Below are positions 25,673 to 34,635 of a DNA stretch of 64,000 bases, piece by piece. The stretch's first letter is position 1. Every line of letters starts with the position of its first letter. The stretch spans positions 186,001 to 250,000 of the forward strand of contig NZ_PJJN01000037.1 of the NCBI RefSeq assembly GCF_002929825.1. Direction: 5' to 3'. Both the position numbers and the translations under genes were made by a program. This stretch comes from Cryobacterium sp. Y29. Its GTDB lineage: Bacteria; Actinomycetota; Actinomycetes; Actinomycetales; Microbacteriaceae. The notes below the pieces were generated by a model. The model was not told the DNA's origin. It saw only the letters and a program-made list of their open reading frames with translations, and made no database searches.

Positions 25673-26564
25673 GCAGGTCAGCATGGCACGAGGGAAGACC
25701 CGGCAGGTCGTGCTGTCGTCGCGGCCTCTCAGCTGGGTCAACACGGCATTCCCGTTTGCCGCCGCGTACGTGGTGACCACCGGGCGCATCGACGCGATGC
25801 TGATCGTGGGCACGCTGTTCTTTCTCATTCCCTACAACCTGCTCATGTACGGCATCAACGATGTCTTCGACTACGAGTCGGATTTGCGCAATCCACGAAA
25901 AGGCGGGGCTGAGGGCGCACTGCTGCACCCTGCGCTGCACCGAACAGTCATCGCTGCGGGGGTCGTTTCGTCGGTGATTGTGGGCGGGGCGATGGTCGTG
26001 TTGGCGGGGGCGGCGCATCCGCTTTCCTGGGTCGTGATCACCGTCAGCCTGTTCGCCGTCGTGGCCTACTCAGTGTCCGGGCTGCGGTTCAAGGAACGGC
26101 CCGTTCTGGATTCGATTACCTCCAGCACCCACTTTGTCAGCCCCGCCGTGTATGGGCTCGCGGTGGCCGGCGCCACCGTCAACTTCGGCCTGATCGCCCT
26201 GCTCGCGGCATTCTTTCTATGGGGAATGGCCAGCCACGCCTTCGGCGCGGTGCAGGACATCGAGCCCGACCGCCAGGCCGGGATTGCGTCGATCGCCACC
26301 GCGCTCGGCGCCTCGCCGACCGTGCGGCTCGCGATCACGTTCTGGGCCGTGGCCGGCCTGTTCATGCTCGCTACACCCTGGCCGGGGCCGCTCGCGGCGG
26401 TGCTATCCGCTCCCTACATTCTGGCAGTGCTGCCGTTTTGGTCGGTCAGTGACGCAGAGTCGGAGCTTGCGAACCGGGGCTGGAAACGTTTTCTGTGGCT
26501 CAATTTCTTCACCGGTTTTCTCTCGACGCTGCTGCTGATCATTTGGACGCGGCAGGGCGCCTGA
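25665..26564 (+). CDS. crtEb: Lycopene elongase (UbiA-type prenyltransferase)
   Basis: A 299-residue membrane prenyltransferase adding two C5 units to lycopene to form the C50 carotenoid flavuxanthin. UbiA motifs: NDVFDYESD (Asp-rich motif I) and DIEPDRQAG (motif II), within about eight hydrophobic helices. It closes the crt operon, directly after the cyclase pair, which is the order in Corynebacterium glutamicum. The end product is therefore probably decaprenoxanthin or a relative. Confidence 0.93.
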   Translation: MTEQVSMARGKTRQVVLSSRPLSWVNTAFPFAAAYVVTTGRIDAMLIVGTLFFLIPYNLLMYGINDVFDYESDLRNPRKGGAEGALLHPALHRTVIAAGVVSSVIVGGAMVVLAGAAHPLSWVVITVSLFAVVAYSVSGLRFKERPVLDSITSSTHFVSPAVYGLAVAGATVNFGLIALLAAFFLWGMASHAFGAVQDIEPDRQAGIASIATALGASPTVRLAITFWAVAGLFMLATPWPGPLAAVLSAPYILAVLPFWSVSDAESELANRGWKRFLWLNFFTGFLSTLLLIIWTRQGA

Positions 26565-26600
26565 GCGTTTGATTCGACCTCTTTCTATTACAGTGAACAG

Positions 26601-26978
26601 ATGGAGCTAACGTCTGCCCGCGTCGACAGTTGGAGCTGGGGAGTGCGCCTGTACAAAACCCGCTCGATGGCCACGACCGCCTGCCGCGCCGGACATGTGC
26701 GGGTGAACGGCGACAAGGCCAAGGCCGCCCAGGCCCTGCATATCGGCGATGAGGTGCGAGTGCGCTTTGATGGTTTCGACCGGGTTCTGATCGTGTCACG
26801 CCTCGTGGTGAAACGGGTAGGAGCCGTTGTGGCCGCCGAATGCTACGTGGATAAGACTCCCCCGCGACCGCCACGCGAAGAGTTAGCTCTGGTACCTATG
26901 CGCGATCGCGGCGCCGGGCGGCCGACCAAACGTGAACGCCGGGAGATTGATGAGCTGCGCGGGCACGTCAACGAGTGA
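26601..26978 (+). CDS. S4-domain RNA-binding protein (Hsp15-like)
   Basis: A 125-residue basic protein. The S4 domain covers residues 1-60 (RVDSWSWGVRLYKTRSMATT, then GHVRVNGDKAKAAQ). This matches the HslR/Hsp15 family, which binds stalled 50S subunits. The C-terminal tail is rich in Arg and Glu. It is separated from crtEb by 36 bases and is convergent with csrA; no link to either is implied. Confidence 0.87.
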   Translation: MELTSARVDSWSWGVRLYKTRSMATTACRAGHVRVNGDKAKAAQALHIGDEVRVRFDGFDRVLIVSRLVVKRVGAVVAAECYVDKTPPRPPREELALVPMRDRGAGRPTKRERREIDELRGHVNE

Positions 26979-27001
26979 CGCTGACCGCGACGCGGCTACG
27001 G

Positions 27002-27355
27002 CTATGCTGGGGGCTGCGAAACCGGCAGGGGGGCAGCTACCGGTCCTGCCGGCACGACCTCCGGCTGCGACGGTTTGAGCCGCGCCTCGGCCTGGGACTG
27101 ATGCGATTGCGCCGCCTGCAAGGCCGCGAGCATGCCGAGGGATCGTTTGATGCGGTCCTCGGCGTTCTCGTCGACGTGGCTCGCCGCCATGTTGGCCTCG
27201 ATGACCGCACGCAGCACTTCGTCGCGCTGAATCTTCACCCCGCGCGGGGCGTCGATTCCGATGCGCACGCTGTCTCCGCGCGCGTCAAGCACGGTGACGA
27301 CGATGTCGTCACCGATGAGGATTTTTTCCCCGGGTTTGCGTGTCAGGACCAGCAT
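27002..27355 (-). CDS. csrA: Carbon storage regulator CsrA
   Basis: A 117-residue RNA-binding translational repressor. The conserved core is LVLTRKPGEKILIGDDIVV and GIDAPRGVKIQRDEV, with the RNA-contacting Leu4/Arg6 and a second arginine in GVKIQRDEV. CsrA dimers bind GGA in RNA hairpin loops, and such hairpins sit in front of four flagellar genes in this window. The C-terminal tail (about residues 70-117, Gln, Pro and Ala rich) is longer than in most homologues. As the last gene of the flbD-flhA operon it is co-expressed with the export apparatus. FliW at 59230 is its expected antagonist. Confidence 0.94.
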   Translation of the reverse strand: MLVLTRKPGEKILIGDDIVVTVLDARGDSVRIGIDAPRGVKIQRDEVLRAVIEANMAASHVDENAEDRIKRSLGMLAALQAAQSHQSQAEARLKPSQPEVVPAGPVAAPLPVSQPPA

Positions 27356-27377
27356 TGTTCAAGCCTATCCTTTAGGC

Positions 27378-28295
27378 CTACCCCGGACGTGCCGCCCGTC
27401 GGCCGCTCGGCGGTGCGGCCACGCGACCGTCCATCCATTCCACGGGAAGCCCGAACGACTCCACGGTGGCGGGCGAGGTCGTGAAGTGTCGTCCGATCGC
27501 AGCGACGGCATCGATCGGAACGGCCTCATTGACCATGTTCACCCAACGCGTGCTGTCCTCGCTCTTGCGTCCGGCATCCACGACGACCCAGACCTGGTCC
27601 GCGCCGATCGCCTCGAGCGCGGCGGCGCGGGCCACCCTGTCGGAGGCCGGGTCGACGCCGAAAGCGATGAAGGCGCTGTAGCCCGTCCCCACCCCGCGGG
27701 CACGGGCTGAGCGGGCGCTGCGCCGATCCTCCACCCGGTCGTGCCCGTCGACAGCGCCGCCGGCGTACACGTCACCACCCCCGGCGAGGCGTTGCATGAG
27801 GCGCGCGATACTGAGCGGGTCTTCGCTTAAACCGAGAATCAGTACGAGGTCGCCCGGCCGAGTGAGCGGTGCGGGAACCACCAGGGTGCTGACCGGGGTG
27901 CGCTGGGGTGCTGCCATGGTCGAGCCGCCCTCATCGGGGGGGCCGAAGGGGTCGCCGCCCGGCAGCGTCGACGGACGCGTGGTCGCGAAGGTCAGCTCAT
28001 CCATGAGCGCGGCGAACCCGTCGGACGCCGTCGACAGCTGCGGGCCAGTGCGGGCGATCTCGTACTCGGCATCGTCGGCGTCGTCGAGCAAGGCCGCGAT
28101 CCCGAGGCGCTTGTTCAGGTCGAGCCCGGAATAAGCCGACCGTCGGTGCGTGTCCGGCGCGGGCACCTCCACCGTGACCTCATAGTGTTGGCGAGCGAAA
28201 AAGCCGCGGATACCGCCGACGGTAACCCGTTCGGCGGCGATGATCACCGCATGCTTACCGTGCACGACCAGGACGCGCTCCTGGATCTCGCGCAT
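27378..28295 (-). CDS. FlhF-like protein without a functional P-loop
   Basis: A 305-residue protein with no firm name. Its N-terminus (HAVIIAAERVTVGGIRGFF) and C-terminus (VWVVVDAGRKSEDSTRW, FGLPVEWMDG) resemble those of the SRP-like flagellar GTPase FlhF. Where FlhF has the phosphate loop GX4GKT, residues 152-165 read VLILGLSEDPLSIA, with no Gly-Lys-Thr/Ser, so GTP binding of the usual type is unlikely. The location, directly after flhA, is where flhF occurs. ATG at 28295 follows GAGGG. Function could still be flagellar placement or assembly. Confidence 0.65.
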   Translation of the reverse strand: MREIQERVLVVHGKHAVIIAAERVTVGGIRGFFARQHYEVTVEVPAPDTHRRSAYSGLDLNKRLGIAALLDDADDAEYEIARTGPQLSTASDGFAALMDELTFATTRPSTLPGGDPFGPPDEGGSTMAAPQRTPVSTLVVPAPLTRPGDLVLILGLSEDPLSIARLMQRLAGGGDVYAGGAVDGHDRVEDRRSARSARARGVGTGYSAFIAFGVDPASDRVARAAALEAIGADQVWVVVDAGRKSEDSTRWVNMVNEAVPIDAVAAIGRHFTTSPATVESFGLPVEWMDGRVAAPPSGRRAARPG

Positions 28296-28305
28296 GGTTG
28301 ATCCC

Positions 28306-30357
28306 TCAAGCAGAAATCGAGTCGGTCCCACGAACCACACCTACCGTCTCAATGGTGACGTTCGCGGAGGTGACTTCCTGGTAGGACAGCACCGGCAGTC
28401 CGCCGGTCTGGGCCGAGACCAGCCGACGAATGGCCGGGCGCAGCGCCGGAGCGCAGACCAGCACGGCCGACAGCCCGCTCGCTTCGGCCGTGGCCACGGA
28501 GGTCCGCACGGAGGAGAGCACCACTTCGATGCGGGCCGGATCCATCAGAATCTGAGTTCCCTGGTCGGAGGGGCGCATGCCCTCGAGCATGCTCTGCTCC
28601 AGGGCGGGGTCGATCATGATCACGCGCAGCACCGAGCCGTCGAGGTATTGCGCCGTCAGCGCCGGTCCGAGGGCCATCCGGGCCGCCTCGATCAGGCCTT
28701 CCGGGTCATGCGACGTTTTCGCGCGCAGGGACAAGGCCTCGTAGATGCGGGGCAGGTCGTTGATCGGAATCTGCTCGATTAACAGTCCCTGCAACACCCG
28801 CTGCACCTCGGCGAGGGACAGCAAGCCGGGGATCAGGTCGTCGACCGAAGAGGGGTTGACCTGTTTGACCCCGTCGGTGAGCACCCGCACGTCTTCCCGG
28901 GTCAGCAGCCGAGCCGCGTTGGTCGTGATGATCGACGACAGGTGGGTCACCACGACGGAGACCCGGTCGATCACGGTGGCGCCGGTCATTTCGGCGCTGT
29001 GCCGCATTTCGCTCGGCACCCATTTTCCGGCGAGGCCGAACACGGGCTCCACGGTTTCGACTCCGGGCAGGGTCTCGAGAAAGTCACCGAGCGCGAGAAC
29101 CTTGCCGGCCGGGGCGATTCCGCGGCCGTATTCGACGCCGGCGATGCGAATGACATAGGTCGACGAGGGCAGGTCGACGCTGTCACGAGTGCGCACCGGG
29201 GGCACCACGACGCCGAGATCCATGGCGATCTTGCGCCGCAGGCCGCGCACCCGGGCCAGCAAATCGTCGGAGGCACCCGAGACGATATCGACCAGGTCGG
29301 GAGCGAGCATGATCTCGAGGGCGTGCACGCGCATCTGCTCGATCAGGTCTTCGGTCGTGTCGGTCTTCGTGACGTTCTTCTCGGCTGCTTCGCTTGCGGC
29401 CGCCGTGGCGACGGTGCTCGCCTCGCGCACCTTCAGCCGTTGCGCGATCACGATGAGGATGCCGCCGACGATGAGGAACGGCAGCACCGGCATCCCGGGA
29501 ATGAGCGCCATCAGAATGGCCGCTCCGCCGGCGATGACGAGGGCCACCCGCGACTGCGTCAGCTGAGCGGATGCCGTCGACCCGATGTCGGTCTCCGCGT
29601 TGGACCGGGTGACGATCATTCCGGTGGAGACGGCCATCAGCAGCGCGGGGATCTGGGTGACCAGGCCGTCGCCGATGGTGAGCAGCGCGTAGGTGTTGAG
29701 CGCGTCGCCGATATCCATGCCGCGCTGCAGCATGCCGATGGCGATGCCGCCGACCAGGTTGATGATGATGATGATGAGGCCGGCGATGGCGTCACCCTTG
29801 ACGAACTTGGAAGCACCGTCCATGGCGCCGTAGAAGTCGGCTTCGGCGGAGACCTCGGCGCGGCGGGCCTTGGCCTCGGCGTCGGTGATCAGGCCGGCGC
29901 TCAGGTCGGCGTCGATAGCCATCTGCTTGCCGGGCATGGCGTCGAGGGTGAACCGCGCCCCGACCTCGGCCACCCGCTCGGCACCCTTGGTGACGACGAC
30001 GAACTGGATGACCACAAGGATGAGGAAGATGACCGAGCCGATGATGATCGAGCCGCCGACGGCGACGTGGCCGAAGGCCTCGATGACCTGCCCGGCATAA
30101 CCTTCGCCGAGGACCAGGCGAGTGGACGCGACGTTGAGACCGAGTCGAAACAGGGTCGCGACGAGCAGCAGCGACGGGAAGACCGAGAATTCCAACGGCT
30201 TCTTGACGAACATGGTCGTGAGCAGGGTGACCAGGCCGAGCATGATGTTGACGATGATGAGCATGTCGAGCAGGATCGCCGGGATGGGCACGACCAGCAA
30301 CAGGATGATGCCGACCACGCCGACCGGAATGGCGAGCTTTGCGAGGTTCTTATTCAC
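28306..30357 (-). CDS. flhA: Flagellar type III export protein FlhA
   Basis: A 683-residue inner-membrane protein that forms the nonameric export gate. Eight hydrophobic helices lie in the first 320 residues; the conserved cytoplasmic loop (RFTLDAMPGKQMAIDADLSA) is present. The C-terminal half forms the substrate-docking domain. GTG 30357, with GGAGG upstream, is 1 base beyond the flhB stop. It is followed by the FlhF-like gene after a short gap. Confidence 0.95.
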   Translation of the reverse strand: MNKNLAKLAIPVGVVGIILLLVVPIPAILLDMLIIVNIMLGLVTLLTTMFVKKPLEFSVFPSLLLVATLFRLGLNVASTRLVLGEGYAGQVIEAFGHVAVGGSIIIGSVIFLILVVIQFVVVTKGAERVAEVGARFTLDAMPGKQMAIDADLSAGLITDAEAKARRAEVSAEADFYGAMDGASKFVKGDAIAGLIIIIINLVGGIAIGMLQRGMDIGDALNTYALLTIGDGLVTQIPALLMAVSTGMIVTRSNAETDIGSTASAQLTQSRVALVIAGGAAILMALIPGMPVLPFLIVGGILIVIAQRLKVREASTVATAAASEAAEKNVTKTDTTEDLIEQMRVHALEIMLAPDLVDIVSGASDDLLARVRGLRRKIAMDLGVVVPPVRTRDSVDLPSSTYVIRIAGVEYGRGIAPAGKVLALGDFLETLPGVETVEPVFGLAGKWVPSEMRHSAEMTGATVIDRVSVVVTHLSSIITTNAARLLTREDVRVLTDGVKQVNPSSVDDLIPGLLSLAEVQRVLQGLLIEQIPINDLPRIYEALSLRAKTSHDPEGLIEAARMALGPALTAQYLDGSVLRVIMIDPALEQSMLEGMRPSDQGTQILMDPARIEVVLSSVRTSVATAEASGLSAVLVCAPALRPAIRRLVSAQTGGLPVLSYQEVTSANVTIETVGVVRGTDSISA

Positions 30358-30358
30358 G

Positions 30359-31516
30359 TCAACGGCCTCCGGCTGTCTGGGTCTGGGTTGGGGTGTGGGT
30401 CTGACTTGCGGGCATCGGTCGTGCGGTGCCGAATGGTTGGGCTGCCATCGTGTGCACGCCCGTCCTGGTGCTGCCACGGGCCTTCAGCGCCATCACAAAG
30501 GCGAGCACCCGGGCCACCGCGTTGAACAAGTCGGCCGGGATCTCCTCGCCGATCTCACAGGCGGCGTGCAGGGCGCGAGCCAGGGGAATGTCCTGCACGA
30601 TCGGCACCCGGTCGGTGTCGGCCTGCTCACGAATGCGCAGGGCGACGTGACCGAGTCCCTTCGCGACGACCCGTGGTGCTGAGCGGCCGGGTTCGTATTT
30701 GAGGGCCACGGCAACGTGAGTCGGGTTGACCAGCACGACGTCGGCATCCGCTACCGCAGAAATCATGCGATTGCGGCTCATCATGATCTGACGAGACCGG
30801 CGTTGGGATTTGATCAGCGGGTCGCCCTCGGCGGCCTTGTTCTCATCCTTGACTTCTTTCTTGGACATGCGGGTTTTCTTGCGGTTGCGCCGCATGACCA
30901 CGAACACGTCGGCGGCGGCGAGCACGAGGCCGGCCACGACGGCGGCCTGCAGCAGGGAAGCAGCCCCGTCCGTCGCCGCGACCATCAGCTCCGACACTGG
31001 GAGTCCGCCCGCTGTCATGAGCACGGGCATCAGGCCCTGAATGATCATATACAGCACGATGCCGACGGCCGCGGTCTTGGCCAGAACCTTGACCCCCTCC
31101 CACAATGCTTGGCCGCCGAACACCCGCTTCAGGCCGGTGACAGGGTTGAACTGCTCGTATTTTCCGGTGAACTTCTTAAAGTGAATGCCGCCCTGCAGCG
31201 CCGCTCCAGCCAACACGACGACGACGACCACGACGAAAAACGGGGTCAGCACATCCACCATCGACATCAGGCCGTTTTCCATGGCCTGCAGGGCGACAGC
31301 GGGATCGGGAGTGGCGGCGAGGGTGTTGATCATGAACATCTGGTCGGTCCCCGCTGCTGCGCCACGCTCAATCGTGATGGGCAGCATGAGGCCTGCCGCG
31401 CCGACGCCGATCCAGGCGGTGATGTCCTGCGACTTGGAGAGCTGTCCCTTTTCACGCACCTCCTTCATGCGTTTCGGGGTGGCTAGTTCGGTCTTTTCGC
31501 CGGAATCTTCAGCCAT
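30359..31516 (-). CDS. flhB: Flagellar export switch protein FlhB
   Basis: A 385-residue protein with four hydrophobic helices and a cytoplasmic domain that self-cleaves at the NPTH motif (VNPTHVAVALKYEPG) to switch export from hook to filament substrates. The N-terminus EDSGEKTELATPKRMKEVR is typical. The ATG at 31516 is the standard start; a longer frame to 31693 overlaps fliR. It overlaps fliR by 8 bases. Confidence 0.95.
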   Translation of the reverse strand: MAEDSGEKTELATPKRMKEVREKGQLSKSQDITAWIGVGAAGLMLPITIERGAAAGTDQMFMINTLAATPDPAVALQAMENGLMSMVDVLTPFFVVVVVVVLAGAALQGGIHFKKFTGKYEQFNPVTGLKRVFGGQALWEGVKVLAKTAAVGIVLYMIIQGLMPVLMTAGGLPVSELMVAATDGAASLLQAAVVAGLVLAAADVFVVMRRNRKKTRMSKKEVKDENKAAEGDPLIKSQRRSRQIMMSRNRMISAVADADVVLVNPTHVAVALKYEPGRSAPRVVAKGLGHVALRIREQADTDRVPIVQDIPLARALHAACEIGEEIPADLFNAVARVLAFVMALKARGSTRTGVHTMAAQPFGTARPMPASQTHTPTQTQTAGGR

Positions 31517-32276
31517 TTTGTTCCACCCCCATGAGCGCGTCGAGGGCCTGCCCGGTGAGGGACGAGACAATCTGCGGGAGGGCGACAAACACGGTCGCCG
31601 CGAGGACGAGCGTGATGAGGATCTTAAGGGGGAACCCGAGCGCGAAGGCGTTGAGCGCCGGCGCGACGCGCGTGAGCAAGCCGAGGCCGGCATCCGCTAA
31701 AAAGAGCACGACGAGGAGCGGGCCGGCGATCTGCACGGCGGCGAGGAACATTTGGGATACCGCGGCGACGAGCGCCTGGGCGGGGTTGGCGAGAACGATG
31801 CCGCCGCCGAGCGGGAGTGCAGTGAAGCTGCGGGCCAGGCCACCGATGATGAGCTGGTAGGCGCCGGAGGCGAACATGAGGGCGAGAGCGGTCATCTGGA
31901 ACAGGCGGGTGAACTGGGCGCCGTTGACCATGGACTGCGGGTCGAAGCCCTGCGCCATCTGGAATCCGCTGAACATGTCGATGAGGCCACCGGCGGACTG
32001 CACCGCGGCGAAGATGACGAAGACGAGGAAGCCGAGCACCGCCCCGACGAGGATTTCGAGCACGAGGGCGCCTATGAAGCCAGCGGTGTCTTGGGCGACG
32101 TAGCCGATCGTCGTGCGCGGCGACATGGCCAGGGCGAAGCCGACCGCGAGCATGCCCTTGATACGCAACGGAATGGCGTTGTAGGAGAACGGCGGGGCGA
32201 TGACGATGAACGCCACCATGCGCACGCCGGAGAGCATGACAGCCTCGATCCAGGCGTAGTTGAAGACGAATTCCAC
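31509..32276 (-). CDS. fliR: Flagellar export protein FliR
   Basis: A 255-residue membrane protein of the FliPQR export gate, with six hydrophobic segments. PFSYNAIPLRIKGMLAVGF near residue 30 matches the FliR family. GTG start; the gene follows fliQ without a gap and overlaps flhB by 8 bases. Confidence 0.93.
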   Translation of the reverse strand: MEFVFNYAWIEAVMLSGVRMVAFIVIAPPFSYNAIPLRIKGMLAVGFALAMSPRTTIGYVAQDTAGFIGALVLEILVGAVLGFLVFVIFAAVQSAGGLIDMFSGFQMAQGFDPQSMVNGAQFTRLFQMTALALMFASGAYQLIIGGLARSFTALPLGGGIVLANPAQALVAAVSQMFLAAVQIAGPLLVVLFLADAGLGLLTRVAPALNAFALGFPLKILITLVLAATVFVALPQIVSSLTGQALDALMGVEQNG

Positions 32277-32552
32277 TCAGCCACCGCCGAGGAGCGAGGG
32301 GATCTTTTCGAACATCTGGTTAGTGAAGGCCACCGATTCGGCGATCATCCAGTGGCCGCAGATCAGCAGGGCGAACGAGACCGCGATGGCCTTGGGCACG
32401 AAAGAGAGCGTGACTTCCTGAATCTGGGTGATCGACTGAAGCAGGGAGATGGCGAAGCCGACGACGAGGGCCGTGATGAGCATCGGCGCCGAGAGCTTGG
32501 CGGCGAGGATGAGGGCCTGCAGGCCGATGTCGAGAACAGCGTTGGTATTCAT
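32277..32552 (-). CDS. fliQ: Flagellar export protein FliQ
   Basis: A 91-residue protein with two hydrophobic helices, part of the FliPQR gate. ALVVGFAISLLQSITQIQE is the family signature. It overlaps fliP by 4 bases (ATGA) and directly precedes fliR, the normal order. Confidence 0.93.
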   Translation of the reverse strand: MNTNAVLDIGLQALILAAKLSAPMLITALVVGFAISLLQSITQIQEVTLSFVPKAIAVSFALLICGHWMIAESVAFTNQMFEKIPSLLGGG

Positions 32553-33421
32553 GTGACCATCTGGTAACTGCCGATGAGCGAGGTGATTATGAGTCCCCAG
32601 CCGTCGACGAGAATGAACAGCAAAATTTTGAAGGGCAGCGAGATCATGACGGGCGGGAGCATCATCATGCCCATGGACATGAGTGCTGCCGAGACCACGA
32701 TGTCGATGACCAGGAACGGGATGAAGATGACGAAGCCGATGATGAACGCGGCGCGAAGTTCGGAGATCATGAACGCGGGAATGAGCGTCAACAGCGTCAC
32801 GTCGTCGGGGTTGTCGGGGTTCGGCTGGTCGGCCGCGCGGGTCATCAGGGCGAGGTCTTCGCCCCGGGTGTTGGCCAGCATGAACTGCCGCAGCGGTTCG
32901 GAACCGAGGTTGAGGGCGTCGGTGAAGGTCATGATGCCGTCGAGGTAGGGCTGCAGGGCGACGCTGTTGATGTCGGTTAGCACGGGCGCCATGATGAACA
33001 GCGACAGGAACAGGGCCAGCCCGGCGAGCACCTGGTTTGGCGGGATCGACGGCAGGGCCAGGGCATTTCGGGTCATCGCGAGCACCACGAAGATCTTGGT
33101 GAAACTCGTCATCATGAGCAGCAGCGCCGGGGCGACAGAGAGCAGCGTGATTCCGAGCAGGGTGACGATCGCCGAGGACGGCGCGCCGTTCGGGCCGTTA
33201 ATGTCGACGCTGAGGCCGCCGCCCCCGCTGTCGTCGGGGTTGGTCGGGTCGGTGGGCTCGGTCGGGTCGGTCGGTGTCGTGGGGTCGACCGTCACGGCAT
33301 GGGAGGCGTGAGCGCCGAGCCACAGGAACACCGCGGTGAACACGATGACAAAGAGAATCAAGATGCCGACACGCGCGAAGCCGACGCGGTTGATCGGCCG
33401 CGCAGCAGCGGTCGCGTTCAC
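32549..33421 (-). CDS. fliP: Flagellar export protein FliP
   Basis: A 290-residue gate protein. After a hydrophobic leader (VGILILFVIVFTAVFLWLG) comes an unusual acidic Thr/Pro/Asp repeat (PTTPTDPTEPTDPTNPDD, about residues 47-65) and a glycine run, then the conserved body: ALLLMMTSFTKIFVVLAMTR and FIPFLVIDIVVSAALMSMGM. The repeat-bearing linker is not typical of FliP and would lie outside the membrane if the leader is cleaved. It sits between fliO and fliQ, overlapping both by 4 bases. Confidence 0.94.
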   Translation of the reverse strand: MNATAAARPINRVGFARVGILILFVIVFTAVFLWLGAHASHAVTVDPTTPTDPTEPTDPTNPDDSGGGGLSVDINGPNGAPSSAIVTLLGITLLSVAPALLLMMTSFTKIFVVLAMTRNALALPSIPPNQVLAGLALFLSLFIMAPVLTDINSVALQPYLDGIMTFTDALNLGSEPLRQFMLANTRGEDLALMTRAADQPNPDNPDDVTLLTLIPAFMISELRAAFIIGFVIFIPFLVIDIVVSAALMSMGMMMLPPVMISLPFKILLFILVDGWGLIITSLIGSYQMVT

Positions 33422-33927
33422 CGGCCGTTCCGAAGGGCGGCGGCGGTTTGCGTCCAGGTGGCCGGCGACAGGATCGAACCGGCCAGACGGGAGGTCGGGG
33501 CGGCCTTGGGCGCTGACGTACCTTTGCGGCGCGGGCGGAATTCGAGCGTGGGGGCGAGGGTAGAGTTGGACGTGGCCGAGTTGAGGGACCGGGCGAACAC
33601 GGTCGCGGAGGCCTCGGCGGTGTCGTTGACCGGAACCGGGGCGATGCCAAGGGCATCCGTTTGTATGGAGTCGTCGACGGGGCCGGTGCTGCCGTGCAGC
33701 ACGCTCACGGCGTGCTCGGTGACGCCGAGGACCAGCCGCTGGCCGTCAACGTCCACGACGACGACGGATGCCTTCTGGCCGACATTCGCGCGGCCGACGA
33801 CGGTGACGAGGTTCGCGGCGAGCTTGGCGCGCCCGCCCTTGACCAGGCGGCGCTGCAGGTACCAGAGTAGCCCGAACACCACCCCCAGCGAGAGGAGGAC
33901 CCGCAAGGCGACGATGACCGTATCCAC
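33418..33927 (-). CDS. fliO: Flagellar biosynthetic protein FliO
   Basis: A 169-residue protein with one N-terminal transmembrane helix (VIVALRVLLSLGVVFGLLWY) and a cytoplasmic domain with the FliO pattern VVGRANVGQKASVVVVDVDG and LVLGVTEHAVSVL. It helps FliP assemble. The C-terminal 80 residues are basic and poorly conserved. Confidence 0.85.
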   Translation of the reverse strand: MDTVIVALRVLLSLGVVFGLLWYLQRRLVKGGRAKLAANLVTVVGRANVGQKASVVVVDVDGQRLVLGVTEHAVSVLHGSTGPVDDSIQTDALGIAPVPVNDTAEASATVFARSLNSATSNSTLAPTLEFRPRRKGTSAPKAAPTSRLAGSILSPATWTQTAAALRNGR

Positions 33928-33930
33928 GTA

Positions 33931-34635
33931 TTACAGGCCCTCGGCGACGTCGAGAATCTGGGTGATGCGTACGGCGTAGTCCTGGTCGACGACGACGATC
34001 TCGCCGTGGGCGATGAGGCGGCCGTTGAGCAGAATGTCGGCGGGGGCGCCGGCGGACCGGTCCAGTTCGATGACGGCGCCGGGCTCGAGGGAGAGCACAT
34101 CGCGAACGGCCATGCGGGTGCGGCCGATCTCGACGGTCAGCGTCATCTCGACGTTGTTGATGCGGCCGAGGTTGCCAAGCACGGCCTTGTTGATGGTGGC
34201 CGCTCCCCCGCCGATGGTGCCGTTGGAGCGGAGACGGATCGCGAACCATCCGGTCACGACGCCGACGGCGCTGAGCTCGAACACCTGGGTATCGTCGGCC
34301 AGAAACAGGGTGGAGGCGTCTTCGACCCGCGAGTCGCCGAGCACGCCGATGCCGAGCACGCTCGCCGCGCTCTCCAGGGCCGGGCGGAGCACATCCTGGC
34401 TGGAAACCAGGGCGGGGGCGGCGCCGGACGCCGCGTCGAGCGAGGACGCATCCATGAGTACCACGGCCAGATCGGCGGAGCTGGACCCGACGAACGACGC
34501 CACCACGCTGGAACCGAACCGAGCGGAAAGTTCCGCGCTGCCACTGTGCGCGGTCGCGTGCAGGGGCACGGCGGTGGGCAGAACCCGCAGGAGCGCGTCG
34601 ACGGCGGCTTCGGAGACAGACTGGGTGGAGATCAT
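33931..34635 (-). CDS. fliN: Flagellar motor switch protein FliN
   Basis: A 234-residue C-ring protein. The last 80 residues are the SpoA domain of FliN (VEMTLTVEIGRTRMAVRDVL, GEIVVVDQDYAVRITQIL). The N-terminal 145 residues form a CheC/FliY-like accessory region rather than the short tail of enterobacterial FliN. No CheC active-site motif is clear. It overlaps fliM by 4 bases. Confidence 0.9.
   Translation of the reverse strand: MISTQSVSEAAVDALLRVLPTAVPLHATAHSGSAELSARFGSSVVASFVGSSSADLAVVLMDASSLDAASGAAPALVSSQDVLRPALESAASVLGIGVLGDSRVEDASTLFLADDTQVFELSAVGVVTGWFAIRLRSNGTIGGGAATINKAVLGNLGRINNVEMTLTVEIGRTRMAVRDVLSLEPGAVIELDRSAGAPADILLNGRLIAHGEIVVVDQDYAVRITQILDVAEGL

Noticed and set aside
28942..30525. 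A 527-codon plus-strand open frame
   Set aside because: Antisense to flhA; the protein is rich in Asp, Gly and Arg with no motif.
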